A model generated the notes under the pieces. It was not told the origin of the DNA. It was given only the letters and a program-made list of their open reading frames with translations, and searched no databases. 64,000 nt of DNA from Paenalcaligenes hermetiae (GTDB lineage: Bacteria > Pseudomonadota > Gammaproteobacteria > Burkholderiales > Burkholderiaceae_B). Where the stretch lies: the NCBI RefSeq assembly GCF_039543645.1, contig NZ_BAABKD010000011.1:62001-126000 (forward strand). The letters run 5' to 3'. Of the stretch, positions 34,947 through 43,340 are shown piece by piece. Made by a program: the position numbers and the translations under genes. Each line of letters opens with the position of its first letter. Position 1 is the stretch's first letter.

Positions 34947-35052
34947 GAAGCATCCCTGTATAAGAAAGTGGGGCAATTCTACTTGATGCCCTCAATTCTA
35001 CAAAGCAAAACAGGTACAATGGTGACGTTTTGCAATCTTAATGAGCAATTAT

Positions 35053-35796
35053 ATGAAAATTCTTATCGCTAATGATGATGGTTATACAGCAAAAGGGATT
35101 CAAGCCCTTTATGATGCATTGGTTGGCTTAGGGGAACTAACGGTGATTGCTCCAGAAAGCAATTGCAGTGGTTCATCCAACTCGCTCACACTGAACCGTC
35201 CTCTTTCTGTACAGCAGGCGCATAATGGTTTTTATTATGTCAATGGTACGCCCTCTGATTGTATTCATATCGCCTTAACTGGACTATTGGATTTTAAGCC
35301 GGATCTGATTGTGTCAGGCATCAATAATGGTGCCAATATGGGGGACGATACTTTATATTCAGGAACAGTGGCCGCAGCAATGGAGGGGCATTTGTTTGGA
35401 ATACCAGCCATTGCTTTTTCATTAGTAGAAAAAGGGTGGCCGCACTTAGATACCGCAGCGCGGGTCGCCAAAGAGGTAGTGCAGCGGGCTATTCAACAGC
35501 CCTTAGGTACAGGAACACTGCTAAATGTGAATATTCCTGCTGTTCCCTATGATGCATTAAAAGGCTATCAAGTAACTCGTCTTGGTAAGCGCCATCCATC
35601 CGAACCCGTGATTAAAAGTAGCACTCCCTATGGGGAGCCTATCTATTGGATTGGTCCAGCGGGTCAAGCTTTAGATGCAGCCAAAGATACGGATTTTGGT
35701 GCAACACAAAATCTACAAGTTTCTATTAGCCCATTGCGTTTTGATCTTACCCATCACGAGCAATTAAACCAAATAGAAAATTGGGTTAATGCCTAA
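35053..35796 (+). CDS. surE: 5'-nucleotidase SurE
   Basis: Metal-dependent nucleotide phosphatase linked to survival under stress. MKILIANDDGYTAKGIQAL at the N-terminus carries the DD metal motif, and SNCSGSSNSLTLNRPL, VNGTPSDCIHIAL and VSGINNGANMGDDTLYSGTV complete the site. The ATG at 35053 matches the usual start; one at 35041 would add four residues. surE, pcm, nlpD and rlmD are closely spaced on the plus strand. Confidence 0.94.
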   Translation: MKILIANDDGYTAKGIQALYDALVGLGELTVIAPESNCSGSSNSLTLNRPLSVQQAHNGFYYVNGTPSDCIHIALTGLLDFKPDLIVSGINNGANMGDDTLYSGTVAAAMEGHLFGIPAIAFSLVEKGWPHLDTAARVAKEVVQRAIQQPLGTGTLLNVNIPAVPYDALKGYQVTRLGKRHPSEPVIKSSTPYGEPIYWIGPAGQALDAAKDTDFGATQNLQVSISPLRFDLTHHEQLNQIENWVNA

Positions 35797-35808
35797 TGCC
35801 TTCTTATC

Positions 35809-36606
35809 GTGGTTATGACCTATTCTGGAACAAAGAATCGTTTCGGCCAGTCTCGATTGGATGATGGAAAAAGTATTGTGTGTAGCAATACGCGGCTTGA
35901 TTTACCCCAATCAAAGCAAAGTCAGGCTGTGAAGGCATTGCAACTGCTAACAAGCGTTAATTTAGGTTTGAATTCAGAGCGGGCTCGTGGCATGATGATC
36001 GAGCGCTTGCGCGCGCAAGGTATTGAATATGAGCCGGTCTTAGCGGCGATGCAGCAAGTTCCTCGCCATATTTTTGTAGATCAGGGTTTAGCGAGTCGAG
36101 CATATGAAAACAATGCGCTACCCATTGGTTATGGTCAAACTATTTCACAGCCGTTCATTGTTGCGCGAATGATCGCCTTGGCCTGCTATCCCTCTAAACC
36201 GCAACGGGTGTTAGAAATAGGAGCAGGCTGTGGTTATCAGGCAGCGGTATTGGCTCAAATGATTGAAACGGTTCATACCATTGAGCGCATTTATCCGCTT
36301 TATCAAATGGCACAGCGCTATTTAGAAGCATTAGGCTTAAAGGATCGAGTTCGTTTAAAATTTGGTGATGGTCAGTTAGGTTGGGAGCAGGCCGCACCTT
36401 TTGATGCCATTATTATTGCAGCTGCCGGCAAAACAATACCACAAAACTTATTACATCAGTTGGCTATTGGTGGGCGTCTGATCGCTCCTATTGGTACAAC
36501 AGAACAACGCTTAGCTTATATTCAGCGCACGGCTCCAAATCATTGGCAAAAGCATGAGCTTGAAGCGGTGCGTTTTGTTCCTCTAAAATCTGGAATACAA
36601 ATTTAA
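35809..36606 (+). CDS. pcm: protein-L-isoaspartate O-methyltransferase
   Basis: Methylates L-isoaspartyl residues in damaged proteins with SAM. The class I methyltransferase core begins at about residue 65: RAQGIEYEPVLAAMQQVPRH, GYGQTISQPFIVARM and the SAM loop VLEIGAGCGYQAAVLAQM. The first ~60 residues are a hydrophilic, non-conserved extension, as in several Burkholderiales. The start is uncertain: GTG at 35809 or ATG at 35815. Another ATG at 35796 overlaps the surE stop (TAATG) but is in a different frame and ends after 22 codons. Confidence 0.9.
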   Translation: MVMTYSGTKNRFGQSRLDDGKSIVCSNTRLDLPQSKQSQAVKALQLLTSVNLGLNSERARGMMIERLRAQGIEYEPVLAAMQQVPRHIFVDQGLASRAYENNALPIGYGQTISQPFIVARMIALACYPSKPQRVLEIGAGCGYQAAVLAQMIETVHTIERIYPLYQMAQRYLEALGLKDRVRLKFGDGQLGWEQAAPFDAIIIAAAGKTIPQNLLHQLAIGGRLIAPIGTTEQRLAYIQRTAPNHWQKHELEAVRFVPLKSGIQI

Positions 36607-36620
36607 CTCAGGAGAGCAAT

Positions 36621-37457
36621 ATGCAGCAAACCGGCACGATCCTGTCATCCGTTGCCATGTCGTCGGTTATTCAACGTCCTTTTCATTGGGTATTGACAGG
36701 CTCGTTGGTGATGTCGATGGTGCTGGCCGGTTGTAGTACGAATACACCGGCACCGATTACCGATATTCATAGTTCAACGCCCAGTGCCCCTGTGCCTACT
36801 GTGAGTGGACAAAGCTATACCGTGCAACCGGGGGACACGCTTTTTAAAATTGCTCAGCAGCATGGCACAACCGTTCAAGCCGTTGCGAATGCGAATGGTA
36901 TTACAGACCCTTCTCAATTACGAGTAGGGCAGGTTTTGCAAATTAACGGGGGCTCTTCTGCTGTGGCGGTAGCACCTGCTCCTGTTACAAGCCCAACTAC
37001 GACTCCTGTAGAAACACCAGCGACGCCGCCCAAAACCGAAACCACACCGGCGTCTTCCGTTAATACAAGTAGTCCGCGAGCCAGCGATGCGAATGTCATC
37101 AACTGGGGTTGGCCAGCTAATGGACCGATTATTCAAGGGTTTACAGCGAACACCAAAGGTATTGACATCGAGGGTGCAATTGGGGATCCAGTGGTCGCCG
37201 CAGCAGATGGTAAGGTCATGTATGCAGGCAATGGTGTACGTGGCTTAGGTAATTTGATCTTATTGGGACACACTAACGGTTTTATTACTGCTTATGCCCA
37301 CAATGACACGTTGTTGGTGAAAACAGGACAAGAAATTAAAAAAGGGGAAAAAATCGCTACTTTAGGTCAAAGCGATACCACCTCGCCGCGTTTACACTTT
37401 GAGATTCGCCGACGTGGAACACCCATCAACCCTCTTTCCTATTTACCCTCACGTTAA
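36621..37457 (+). CDS. nlpD: NlpD-like LysM/LytM lipoprotein (amidase activator)
   Basis: A 278-residue outer-membrane lipoprotein that should activate a murein amidase such as AmiC at the septum. Order: signal peptide with lipobox LAGC (about residue 38), a LysM domain (YTVQPGDTLFKIAQQHG), a Pro/Thr-rich linker and a C-terminal LytM/M23 domain. The LytM site is degenerate: the first metal histidine is missing before KGIDIEG and the HxH pair is reduced to SPRLHFEIR, exactly as in E. coli NlpD, so it is a regulator rather than a hydrolase. AGGAG precedes the ATG. rpoS, the usual next gene, is absent here. Confidence 0.92.
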   Translation: MQQTGTILSSVAMSSVIQRPFHWVLTGSLVMSMVLAGCSTNTPAPITDIHSSTPSAPVPTVSGQSYTVQPGDTLFKIAQQHGTTVQAVANANGITDPSQLRVGQVLQINGGSSAVAVAPAPVTSPTTTPVETPATPPKTETTPASSVNTSSPRASDANVINWGWPANGPIIQGFTANTKGIDIEGAIGDPVVAAADGKVMYAGNGVRGLGNLILLGHTNGFITAYAHNDTLLVKTGQEIKKGEKIATLGQSDTTSPRLHFEIRRRGTPINPLSYLPSR

Positions 37458-37475
37458 TTTTTTGTAGCGCGTAAC

Positions 37476-38843
37476 ATGAGCTATTTATTAGAAATTGAAT
37501 CGTTAGACTTAGAAGGCCGCGGTGTAGCTCACCATAATGGCAAAGTTGTGTTTGTAGATGGCGCGTTGCCCGGCGAATTAGTCAGAGCTCAGGTAACGCG
37601 CCAAAAAACCAATTATGACCGGGCTAAGCTCTTGGAGGTCATACGACCCTCCTCGCAGCGGGTTGAGCCCCCGTGTCCTTCTTTTGGTATTTGTGGTGGC
37701 TGTGTGATGCAGCATCTAGAGCCTGCTGCCCAGGTAGCTATTAAACAACGTGCTCTTGAGGACGCTTTTACGCATATCGGCAAGGTCAAGCCCAAACAAA
37801 TGCTCGCTGCTATGCATGGCCCATACTTTGGTTATCGCTATCGCGCCCGTTTTTCTGCTCGGTTTGTACAGAAAAAAGGGGGGATGCTGGTTGGCTTTAG
37901 GGAACGCAATAGCAGCTATGTCATGGACATGGATCAGTGCTTGGTCGTGCCTGCCGCCGTTTCTGATCTGTTGCGTCCTTTACGCGATATGTTGGGAACG
38001 CTATCGCGTCCAGATCGTATCCCACAAATTGAGTTGGCTGTGGGGGATGCCTGTATGGTGCTTACGCTGCGCCATTTAGAACCCTTAACCGATACGGATA
38101 TTCAAACGTTATTACAGTTTGGGCAAACTTATCAGGTGAGCTGGTGGCTGCAGCCCAAAGGGCCAGATTCAGTACATCCATTAGTGCCAGAAGACGTGGA
38201 CAGGCTTTATTATGATTTGCCTGACTATGACTTGCGCATGCCTTTTAAGCCCACGGATTTCACACAAGTAAACCACCAAATTAACCGCGAGCTAATTCGT
38301 CGTGCTTTACGCCTGTTAGCCATAGAGCCTACAGACCGTGTTGCGGATTTGTTCTGTGGTTTAGGGAACTTTAGTTTACCCATGGCACGTTTTGCTAAAG
38401 AGGTGGTGGGCATCGAGGGCAGTACGGCACTTACAGAGCGAGCCACAGAAGCGGCTGCACGTCATGACCTAGACCATAAAACCCAATTTAGTACGCTGAA
38501 CTTATTCGAGGTGGATCAGAGCTGGTTGCGTGAATTAGGTTATTTTGACCGGGTGTTGATAGATCCCCCTCGTGATGGCGCGTTGGCAGTTGCTAAGGCT
38601 TATTCTGCTTTATCGTTGCAAGAGCGTCCTAAACGTATTGTGTATGTTTCCTGTAACCCAGCCACGTTGGCACGAGATGCAGGCATATTGGTGCATGTGG
38701 GTGGGTATGAGCTACAAGCAGCTGGTGTGATTAATATGTTTCCTCATACTGGTCATATTGAGTCAATCGCTGTGTTTGAAGCAGGGCAGACAGGGCCTTT
38801 AAAAACCACAATTGAAGACGATACCACTCTTATGAACGATTAA
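37476..38843 (+). CDS. rlmD: 23S rRNA (uracil(1939)-C5)-methyltransferase
   Basis: SAM-dependent methylase of U1939. The 455-residue protein has an N-terminal TRAM domain (about 1-58), the [4Fe-4S] cysteines in PPCPSFGICGGCVMQH (three of the four) and a fourth in DMDQCLV, a SAM site DLFCGLGNFSLPMA and the catalytic cysteine in YVSCNPATLARDA. It lies 18 bases after nlpD. Confidence 0.94.
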   Translation: MSYLLEIESLDLEGRGVAHHNGKVVFVDGALPGELVRAQVTRQKTNYDRAKLLEVIRPSSQRVEPPCPSFGICGGCVMQHLEPAAQVAIKQRALEDAFTHIGKVKPKQMLAAMHGPYFGYRYRARFSARFVQKKGGMLVGFRERNSSYVMDMDQCLVVPAAVSDLLRPLRDMLGTLSRPDRIPQIELAVGDACMVLTLRHLEPLTDTDIQTLLQFGQTYQVSWWLQPKGPDSVHPLVPEDVDRLYYDLPDYDLRMPFKPTDFTQVNHQINRELIRRALRLLAIEPTDRVADLFCGLGNFSLPMARFAKEVVGIEGSTALTERATEAAARHDLDHKTQFSTLNLFEVDQSWLRELGYFDRVLIDPPRDGALAVAKAYSALSLQERPKRIVYVSCNPATLARDAGILVHVGGYELQAAGVINMFPHTGHIESIAVFEAGQTGPLKTTIEDDTTLMND

Positions 38844-38868
38844 TTTTTATTAATTCAGGAGACGGCTT

Positions 38869-39783
38869 GTGAGCGCGACACGCTCTGTTTTGGATGCTCG
38901 CGCTATGGGGGGCATGGCGTTAATTTGCTTTATTTGGGCGCTGGCACAAATAGCGATTAAATATAATGCCACCGCTATGTCCCCCATTTTGCAGATTGGG
39001 ATTCGCTCTGGGGGCGCCGCTGTGTTGACAGTTTTACTGGTGCTCCTTCAGGGCAAGCCATTACTGACGGTACGCAAAGGGTGGCTGCCGGGCCTAGTGA
39101 TTGGCTTGTTATTTAGTGGCGAGTTTTTCTTAATGGGAGAGGCATTGCGTTATACCTCTGCTTCTCATGTGTCTATTTTTCTTTATACTGCTCCGATTTT
39201 TGCTGCATTAGGTTTGCATCTGACTTCTGCTCAGGAACGCTTACAAGGCGTTCAGTGGGTGGGGGTTTTTTTAGCCTTTTTAGGTATAGCAATTAGCTTT
39301 TTAGGTAGGGACGGTAGCCAAAATACCGCTTTGAATCCCAATATGTTGTTTGGTGATATGTTAGCCATTTTGGGTGGGGCCGTGTGGGGGGCTACGACGG
39401 TAGTGGTGCGTAGCTCTCGACTAAATGACGCACCAGCGACAGAGACCTTGTTTTATCAGCTTGTGGTTGCTGCCGTGGTATTAACAGGGGCGGCGTATGT
39501 TTTTGAGCAAGATACCGTGCATTGGGATAGCCTATTAGTAGTGAATTTAGGCTTTCAGATTTTTGTGGTGTCTTTTTTAAGCCTGCTATTATGGTTTTGG
39601 CTGTTACGTCATTATTTGGCATCGCGCTTAGGAGTATTGTCTTTTTTAACCCCTTTGTTTGCTGTAATACTAGGTGTGGTTTTACTGGGAGAGCGTGTGG
39701 ATGCCTTTTTTGCTATTGGTGCGGTGTGTGTGGTGTTGGGTATTGTGTTAGTTAACCGCACCGTTAAATCCGCCGATCGTTAA
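38869..39783 (+). CDS. DMT-superfamily (EamA) transporter
   Basis: A 304-residue inner-membrane protein with ten helices made of two EamA repeats (about 10-145 and 160-298). First repeat: MALICFIWALAQIAIKY and ALRYTSASHVSIFLYTAPIF; second repeat: AILGGAVWGATTVVVRSS and FLTPLFAVILGVVLLGER. These carriers mostly export amino acids or metabolites; the substrate is unknown. The start is GTG with CAGGAG 7 bases ahead. Its TAA stop is shared, in the opposite direction, with the small minus-strand gene that follows. Confidence 0.85.
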   Translation: MSATRSVLDARAMGGMALICFIWALAQIAIKYNATAMSPILQIGIRSGGAAVLTVLLVLLQGKPLLTVRKGWLPGLVIGLLFSGEFFLMGEALRYTSASHVSIFLYTAPIFAALGLHLTSAQERLQGVQWVGVFLAFLGIAISFLGRDGSQNTALNPNMLFGDMLAILGGAVWGATTVVVRSSRLNDAPATETLFYQLVVAAVVLTGAAYVFEQDTVHWDSLLVVNLGFQIFVVSFLSLLLWFWLLRHYLASRLGVLSFLTPLFAVILGVVLLGERVDAFFAIGAVCVVLGIVLVNRTVKSADR

Positions 39784-39959
39784 GTGTTTTGTATTTCCTT
39801 ATCAGACACCAAGCGCGGCCGCTGCGGAGCTAAAGGGGGCAGGCCCAAGGATAAACGCAGCTTTTGACAAGCTTCTCCGGCAAGCTCTCCGCTATAAAAT
39901 GAAACTCGATAATGGGCGCAACATGCCCCACAGCTTAAACAAGGATTAAAGCTGGTCAT
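39780..39959 (-). pseudogene. truncated YkgJ-type cysteine-cluster protein (59 residues)
   Basis: A short minus-strand frame that starts MTSFNPCLSCGACC and continues AHYRVSFY, which is the N-terminus of the YkgJ family (CxxCxxCC, putative zinc/iron-chelating). Complete family members continue for another 30-60 residues with more cysteines and an EQRxxxCREF ending. Here, after about residue 25, the sequence turns to a Leu/Pro/Arg-rich tail without them and stops inside the stop codon of the DMT gene. I read it as a 3'-truncated remnant; a short functional form cannot be excluded. The remaining ~130 bases up to nhaA hold no other gene. Confidence 0.6.
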
Positions 39960-40073
39960 TGTCGTCGTGTCATTATGAAGTTAAAAAACTAGAATGAGGT
40001 TTGCATACTCAGATAAATTACGTTACGCTTTATGCGGGTATTTGTCTAGCATGGGGTTAGGAAAATAGATAAC

Positions 40074-40095
40074 GCATAAGTCGGGCCGCTTATGC
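40074..40095 (+). promoter_or_regulatory. hairpin covering the nhaA start codon
   Basis: GCATAAG (40074-40080) and CTTATGC (40089-40095) can pair, and the upstream nhaA ATG (40092) lies inside the right arm. If that start is used, the structure would hide it; otherwise it is a 5'-UTR hairpin ahead of ATGs at 40113/40116. Confidence 0.3.
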
Positions 40096-41462
40096 ACTTG
40101 TATTCTAAAGAGATGATGAAAAAACACACCTCTTCTATTCCTCTTGGCCATCGCATCAGTCAGTCCGTTTCGGAACAAGTCTCCCGTTTAGTTCATATCG
40201 AAGCCTTTGGTGGCGTTGTCTTAATTTTGGCTGCTATAGTGGCTTTGATTTGGGCAAACTCGCCTTATGCACAGTCTTATCATGACTTTTGGACTCAAAC
40301 GGTAGGTTTTCAGCTGGGCGATTGGGCCATGTCCAACAGTCTGCATTTTTGGGTTAATGATGCCCTGATGACGATTTTCTTCTTAGCCGTCGGTATGGAA
40401 ATTCGTCGGGAAATTCATCAGGGGGCGCTATCTGACTTACGACAAGCCGCGCTTCCTTTAGCGGCCGCAGCTGGTGGGGTGATTGTGCCGGCGCTTGTGT
40501 ATGTGGCGCTAAACTCTGACCCTACGCTACGTGCAGGCTGGGCTGTACCCACAGCAACCGATATTGCGTTTGCGGTGGGGGTATTAGCCTTATTGGGCAA
40601 ATCGATTCCTTCGAATGTACGTATTTTGCTGCTCGCCATTGCTATCATTGATGACATTGTGGCGGTGCTAATCATTGCTTTTTTCTACTCTGGCGGTTTG
40701 GACTATACGGGTTTTTGGTATGTGTTGCTGGGCGTGGTGTTAGTGATCGCTTGGCAGCGTTTAGGTATTGCTTCTGCTTATGCTTATATTTTACCCGGGG
40801 CCATTTTATGGTTTGGGGTATTAAAAACGGGAGCGCACCCTACATTAGCTGGGGTGATTTTGGGGCTTATGACCCCCGTTTATGCGCGTCCTTTACCCGC
40901 TGATCCGTTAGAGCTTGTAGAAAAAAATCTACAGCAGTTGCGTCAACAAAGCCAAAAACCGGACACGGATGAAACCGTGCTATTGCAATCCATTGCGAAT
41001 ATTCGTCAGGCACAACGAGAACTGTTGCCTCCCGTAGCGCGTGTGCAAATGCAGCTTCATCCTTGGGTATCTTTTTTAGTGATGCCGATTTTTGCTTTGG
41101 CAAATGCTGGGGTTAGCTTTCAGGGCATTGATATTTCCAGTGGGGGCGCGCAGACCGTTATGTTCGGTGTGGTCTTTGCTTTAGTATTAGGCAAACCGCT
41201 CGGGATTTTTATGGCATGCCGATTGGCAGTGTGGCTAAAAATTTGCCAATTACCAGAAGGGGTGAGCTGGTCTGGCGTTAGCCTCATTGGGGTATTGGCT
41301 GGTATTGGCTTTACGATGTCAATATTTATTGGCACGCTGGCCTTTAGTGATGAGGTCTTACTCGGTGCTGCTAAGCTGGGTGTGTTAACCGCTTCGTTGG
41401 TGGCTGCTGTACTCGGTTTGGTCTGGGGCGTGGTGTATACTCGACGTTTGCGTCAAATTTAA
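40092..41462 (+). CDS. nhaA: Na+/H+ antiporter NhaA
   Basis: Electrogenic sodium/proton exchanger of the inner membrane for pH and salt homeostasis. The protein (456 residues from this ATG) has FWVNDALMTIFFLAVGMEIRRE, PTATDIAFAVGVLALLGK and the paired aspartates of AIAIIDDIVAVLIIAFFYS, then the C-terminal GIGFTMSIFIGTLAF. A hydrophilic insertion of about 50 residues lies between helices VIII and IX. The start is uncertain: ATGs at 40113 or 40116 are possible; an AAAGAG lies directly before them but too close to be ideal. Confidence 0.92.
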   Translation: MHLYSKEMMKKHTSSIPLGHRISQSVSEQVSRLVHIEAFGGVVLILAAIVALIWANSPYAQSYHDFWTQTVGFQLGDWAMSNSLHFWVNDALMTIFFLAVGMEIRREIHQGALSDLRQAALPLAAAAGGVIVPALVYVALNSDPTLRAGWAVPTATDIAFAVGVLALLGKSIPSNVRILLLAIAIIDDIVAVLIIAFFYSGGLDYTGFWYVLLGVVLVIAWQRLGIASAYAYILPGAILWFGVLKTGAHPTLAGVILGLMTPVYARPLPADPLELVEKNLQQLRQQSQKPDTDETVLLQSIANIRQAQRELLPPVARVQMQLHPWVSFLVMPIFALANAGVSFQGIDISSGGAQTVMFGVVFALVLGKPLGIFMACRLAVWLKICQLPEGVSWSGVSLIGVLAGIGFTMSIFIGTLAFSDEVLLGAAKLGVLTASLVAAVLGLVWGVVYTRRLRQI

Positions 41463-41474
41463 CCGAGTTGGATT

Positions 41475-41807
41475 ATGCCCTTCGTTGTAACAGAAGCTTG
41501 TATTCAGTGTAAGTATACGGATTGCGTCACCGTATGCCCCATGGACTGTTTTTTCGAAGGGCCAAATTTTCTTGTGATTCACCCAGACGAGTGCATCGAC
41601 TGTTCTATCTGCGTGGCAGAGTGTCCAGTCGGTGCTATCGTGAATGCAGCAGAGATTACACCAGATCAAGCGGAGTTTATTGAAATCAATGCCCGCTTAG
41701 CCAATGATCCTAATTGGAAACGTATTCGTCGTGCTCAAGCCCCTTTGCCGGATCATGAGCAATGGGCGGGTGTTTTACCTAAAAAGCATTTATTGCGACA
41801 CACCTAG
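41475..41807 (+). CDS. fdxA: 7Fe-8S ferredoxin FdxA
   Basis: A 110-residue electron carrier with one [3Fe-4S] and one [4Fe-4S] cluster. Cysteine pattern: VTEACIQCKYTDCVTVCP (first set) and HPDECIDCSICVAECPVGAI (second set), in the arrangement of Azotobacter FdI. It is 12 bases after nhaA. Its last 18 bases overlap the 3' end of the convergent denV-like gene, and there is no terminator between. Confidence 0.94.
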   Translation: MPFVVTEACIQCKYTDCVTVCPMDCFFEGPNFLVIHPDECIDCSICVAECPVGAIVNAAEITPDQAEFIEINARLANDPNWKRIRRAQAPLPDHEQWAGVLPKKHLLRHT

Positions 41808-42170
41808 GCGCTCTTGAATCCTTTGTCTGTTAATTTTTAAAGCTGCGGCTGTCGGTACCCAATCATTCCACATATAAGCGGGAATATCCGCATACGTCTC
41901 AAATAAGGAATCCGTGAACTGGGGTTGATAGCCGCGCTTTTGCATTTCGTGTACAAGCTGTGCTTGGCGTTTAGCTAAATAGCTCAAGCGCGTATAAAAA
42001 AATAAAACATGTCCTTTGCCTAGGGTGTAGTCTTTTGGTCCGTCTTTGGCCTGAAAGCCCCGTTGGGCCGCTTTGCGTGCGAGCTTAAATACGCGTGGAA
42101 GCTCACGATATTCGGCTATGAGATGTGCACGAGTGAGCTCGTTTACAGGAATGCAGTTAATTCGGGTCAT
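41790..42170 (-). CDS. denV: pyrimidine-dimer DNA glycosylase, T4 endonuclease V (DenV) family
   Basis: Excises UV-induced cyclobutane pyrimidine dimers and cuts the abasic site. The 126-residue protein aligns with T4 DenV over its length: MTRIN at the N-terminus, with Thr2 as the nucleophile after Met removal, AEYRELPRVF with Glu23 at the T4 position, LGKGHVLFFYTRLSYLAKRQ and ADIPAYMWNDWVP. The C-terminus lacks the last 10-15 residues of the phage protein (WYKYYGKAIYA). Bacterial DenV homologues are scattered, so phage or lateral origin is plausible. It overlaps fdxA by 18 bases tail to tail. Confidence 0.9.
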   Translation of the reverse strand: MTRINCIPVNELTRAHLIAEYRELPRVFKLARKAAQRGFQAKDGPKDYTLGKGHVLFFYTRLSYLAKRQAQLVHEMQKRGYQPQFTDSLFETYADIPAYMWNDWVPTAAALKINRQRIQERLGVSQ

Positions 42171-42226
42171 GTTTTTAATAAACGTATTACAATCAGGACT
42201 TGTTTGCGTATTTTAGGTTGTTATTT

Positions 42227-42721
42227 ATGTTGTGGATAGTGATTGTCATCGCCTTGTCTTCTATTTGGTTGATGATTAAAGGGGGTGGCTTATATTTTCG
42301 AGATAATGATAGTGCTGAATACGCGCCGATTAAGCGTAAGGGCTTTTATTACATAGCGGTAGGGGCGAGTTTGATGTTAGGCTTAGCCTTTTGGAATGAA
42401 TTCGTTTATAAGCGCTCACAATCAGCACTAGATCGTGAGGAAAAACGCATTGCGGCCATTTGCACCGATGTGGTAAAGGCGTTTAATAAAACCAAAGAGC
42501 CTATCGAAGCGTCGATGACAGAAATGAAGTCTGTGCAGTTCCCGTTTTTACCTAAAGCAAGCTCTAAAGCCATTGGTCAATGTCAGTTTGTGATTCAAGC
42601 TACGGTAGAAGCTACCTATCGATCAGGTGGTACGCACAAAAAAACCTACGAGGCACAGGTTGAGTTTGATCGAACGCATGAGACTTGGCACTTACGCGAT
42701 ATAAAATGGCTAGATGATTAA
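42227..42721 (+). CDS. unknown membrane-anchored protein
   Basis: Not recognised. From the ATG at 42227 (TTTTAGG about 10 bases upstream; the frame is open to a TTG at 42200) it codes for 164 residues. Two hydrophobic helices (about 2-18 and 38-54) are followed by a soluble domain of about 110 residues with two cysteines (CTDVV and GQCQF) and a C-terminal strand-rich part ending ETWHLRDIKWLDD. The tail looks like a periplasmic or cytosolic small-domain sensor, but no family can be named. It diverges from denV and is followed after 50 bases by another unknown gene. Confidence 0.6.
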   Translation: MLWIVIVIALSSIWLMIKGGGLYFRDNDSAEYAPIKRKGFYYIAVGASLMLGLAFWNEFVYKRSQSALDREEKRIAAICTDVVKAFNKTKEPIEASMTEMKSVQFPFLPKASSKAIGQCQFVIQATVEATYRSGGTHKKTYEAQVEFDRTHETWHLRDIKWLDD

Positions 42722-42771
42722 ACTTTTTCTTATATAACTTTTTTCTAACCTTATTGCGGAAAACTATTAAA

Positions 42772-43287
42772 ATGAACACTCATAATCTATTTGATCGCAG
42801 CAAAGGTACTTGGTTTAAAGCAGAGGATTGGGAGACATTAACCACGGGTTTACCTGTGTACCGTGGGTTTTCACGTCCTCTTACCGAAGACAAAATGACG
42901 ATTTATGCTCCAGTGAATCGTCAGCCCAAAAATATTCCAGTGCCCGCACACCATCGTATTGATGCCTGGTTTACACAACAGTTTGGTATCCCATTTAGAT
43001 CACGTGCGGTTTATGGTACGGGTAGCCTAGACAAAGCCCAAGAGCATGCCGGCGAGGCAGGCGAGGTCGCTTTGATCCGCCCGAATGGGGATTTTTCCTT
43101 CTGCTGGAGTCCTAATTGTTATGATTTATATGGCGAATATGCGATGTTAGATTCTGATGAGCAGATTGAAGCCATGCTAGAAAAACTCGCTTTTCGTGCC
43201 GAAGCCCTTGAGCAAGCGATTATGTCCGGTTATGAAATCATGTTAGCCGCCGACTCTTTTACTGTAGAGCGGGTTTGTACGATTTAA
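42772..43287 (+). CDS. unknown protein with an ADP-ribosyltransferase-like pattern
   Basis: 171 residues from the ATG at 42772 (GGAAAA upstream); no membrane helix or signal. I do not recognise a named family. The layout LPVYRGFSRPL (about 31-41), FRSRAVYGTGSLDKAQEHAG (80-99) and GEVALIRPNGDFSFCWSPN (103-121), ending in a helical tail, recalls ADP-ribosyltransferase folds: an R on the first strand, an S/T-G turn before a helix, then a paired strand. This is pattern resemblance only, and the third catalytic motif is not obvious. Neighbours are DenV and a phage-like ribonucleotide reductase. A bidirectional terminator follows. Confidence 0.5.
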   Translation: MNTHNLFDRSKGTWFKAEDWETLTTGLPVYRGFSRPLTEDKMTIYAPVNRQPKNIPVPAHHRIDAWFTQQFGIPFRSRAVYGTGSLDKAQEHAGEAGEVALIRPNGDFSFCWSPNCYDLYGEYAMLDSDEQIEAMLEKLAFRAEALEQAIMSGYEIMLAADSFTVERVCTI

Positions 43288-43304
43288 TACAATCCGAGCA
43301 AAGA

Positions 43305-43340
43305 TAAAAAAAGCCCACGATGAAAGTGGGCTAATTTTTT
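43305..43340. terminator. bidirectional terminator between the unknown gene and nrdA
   Basis: 7-bp stem AGCCCAC/GTGGGCT (43312-43318, 43326-43332), 7-base loop, with seven A on the left and six T on the right. The last T bases overlap the nrdA stop region. Confidence 0.82.
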
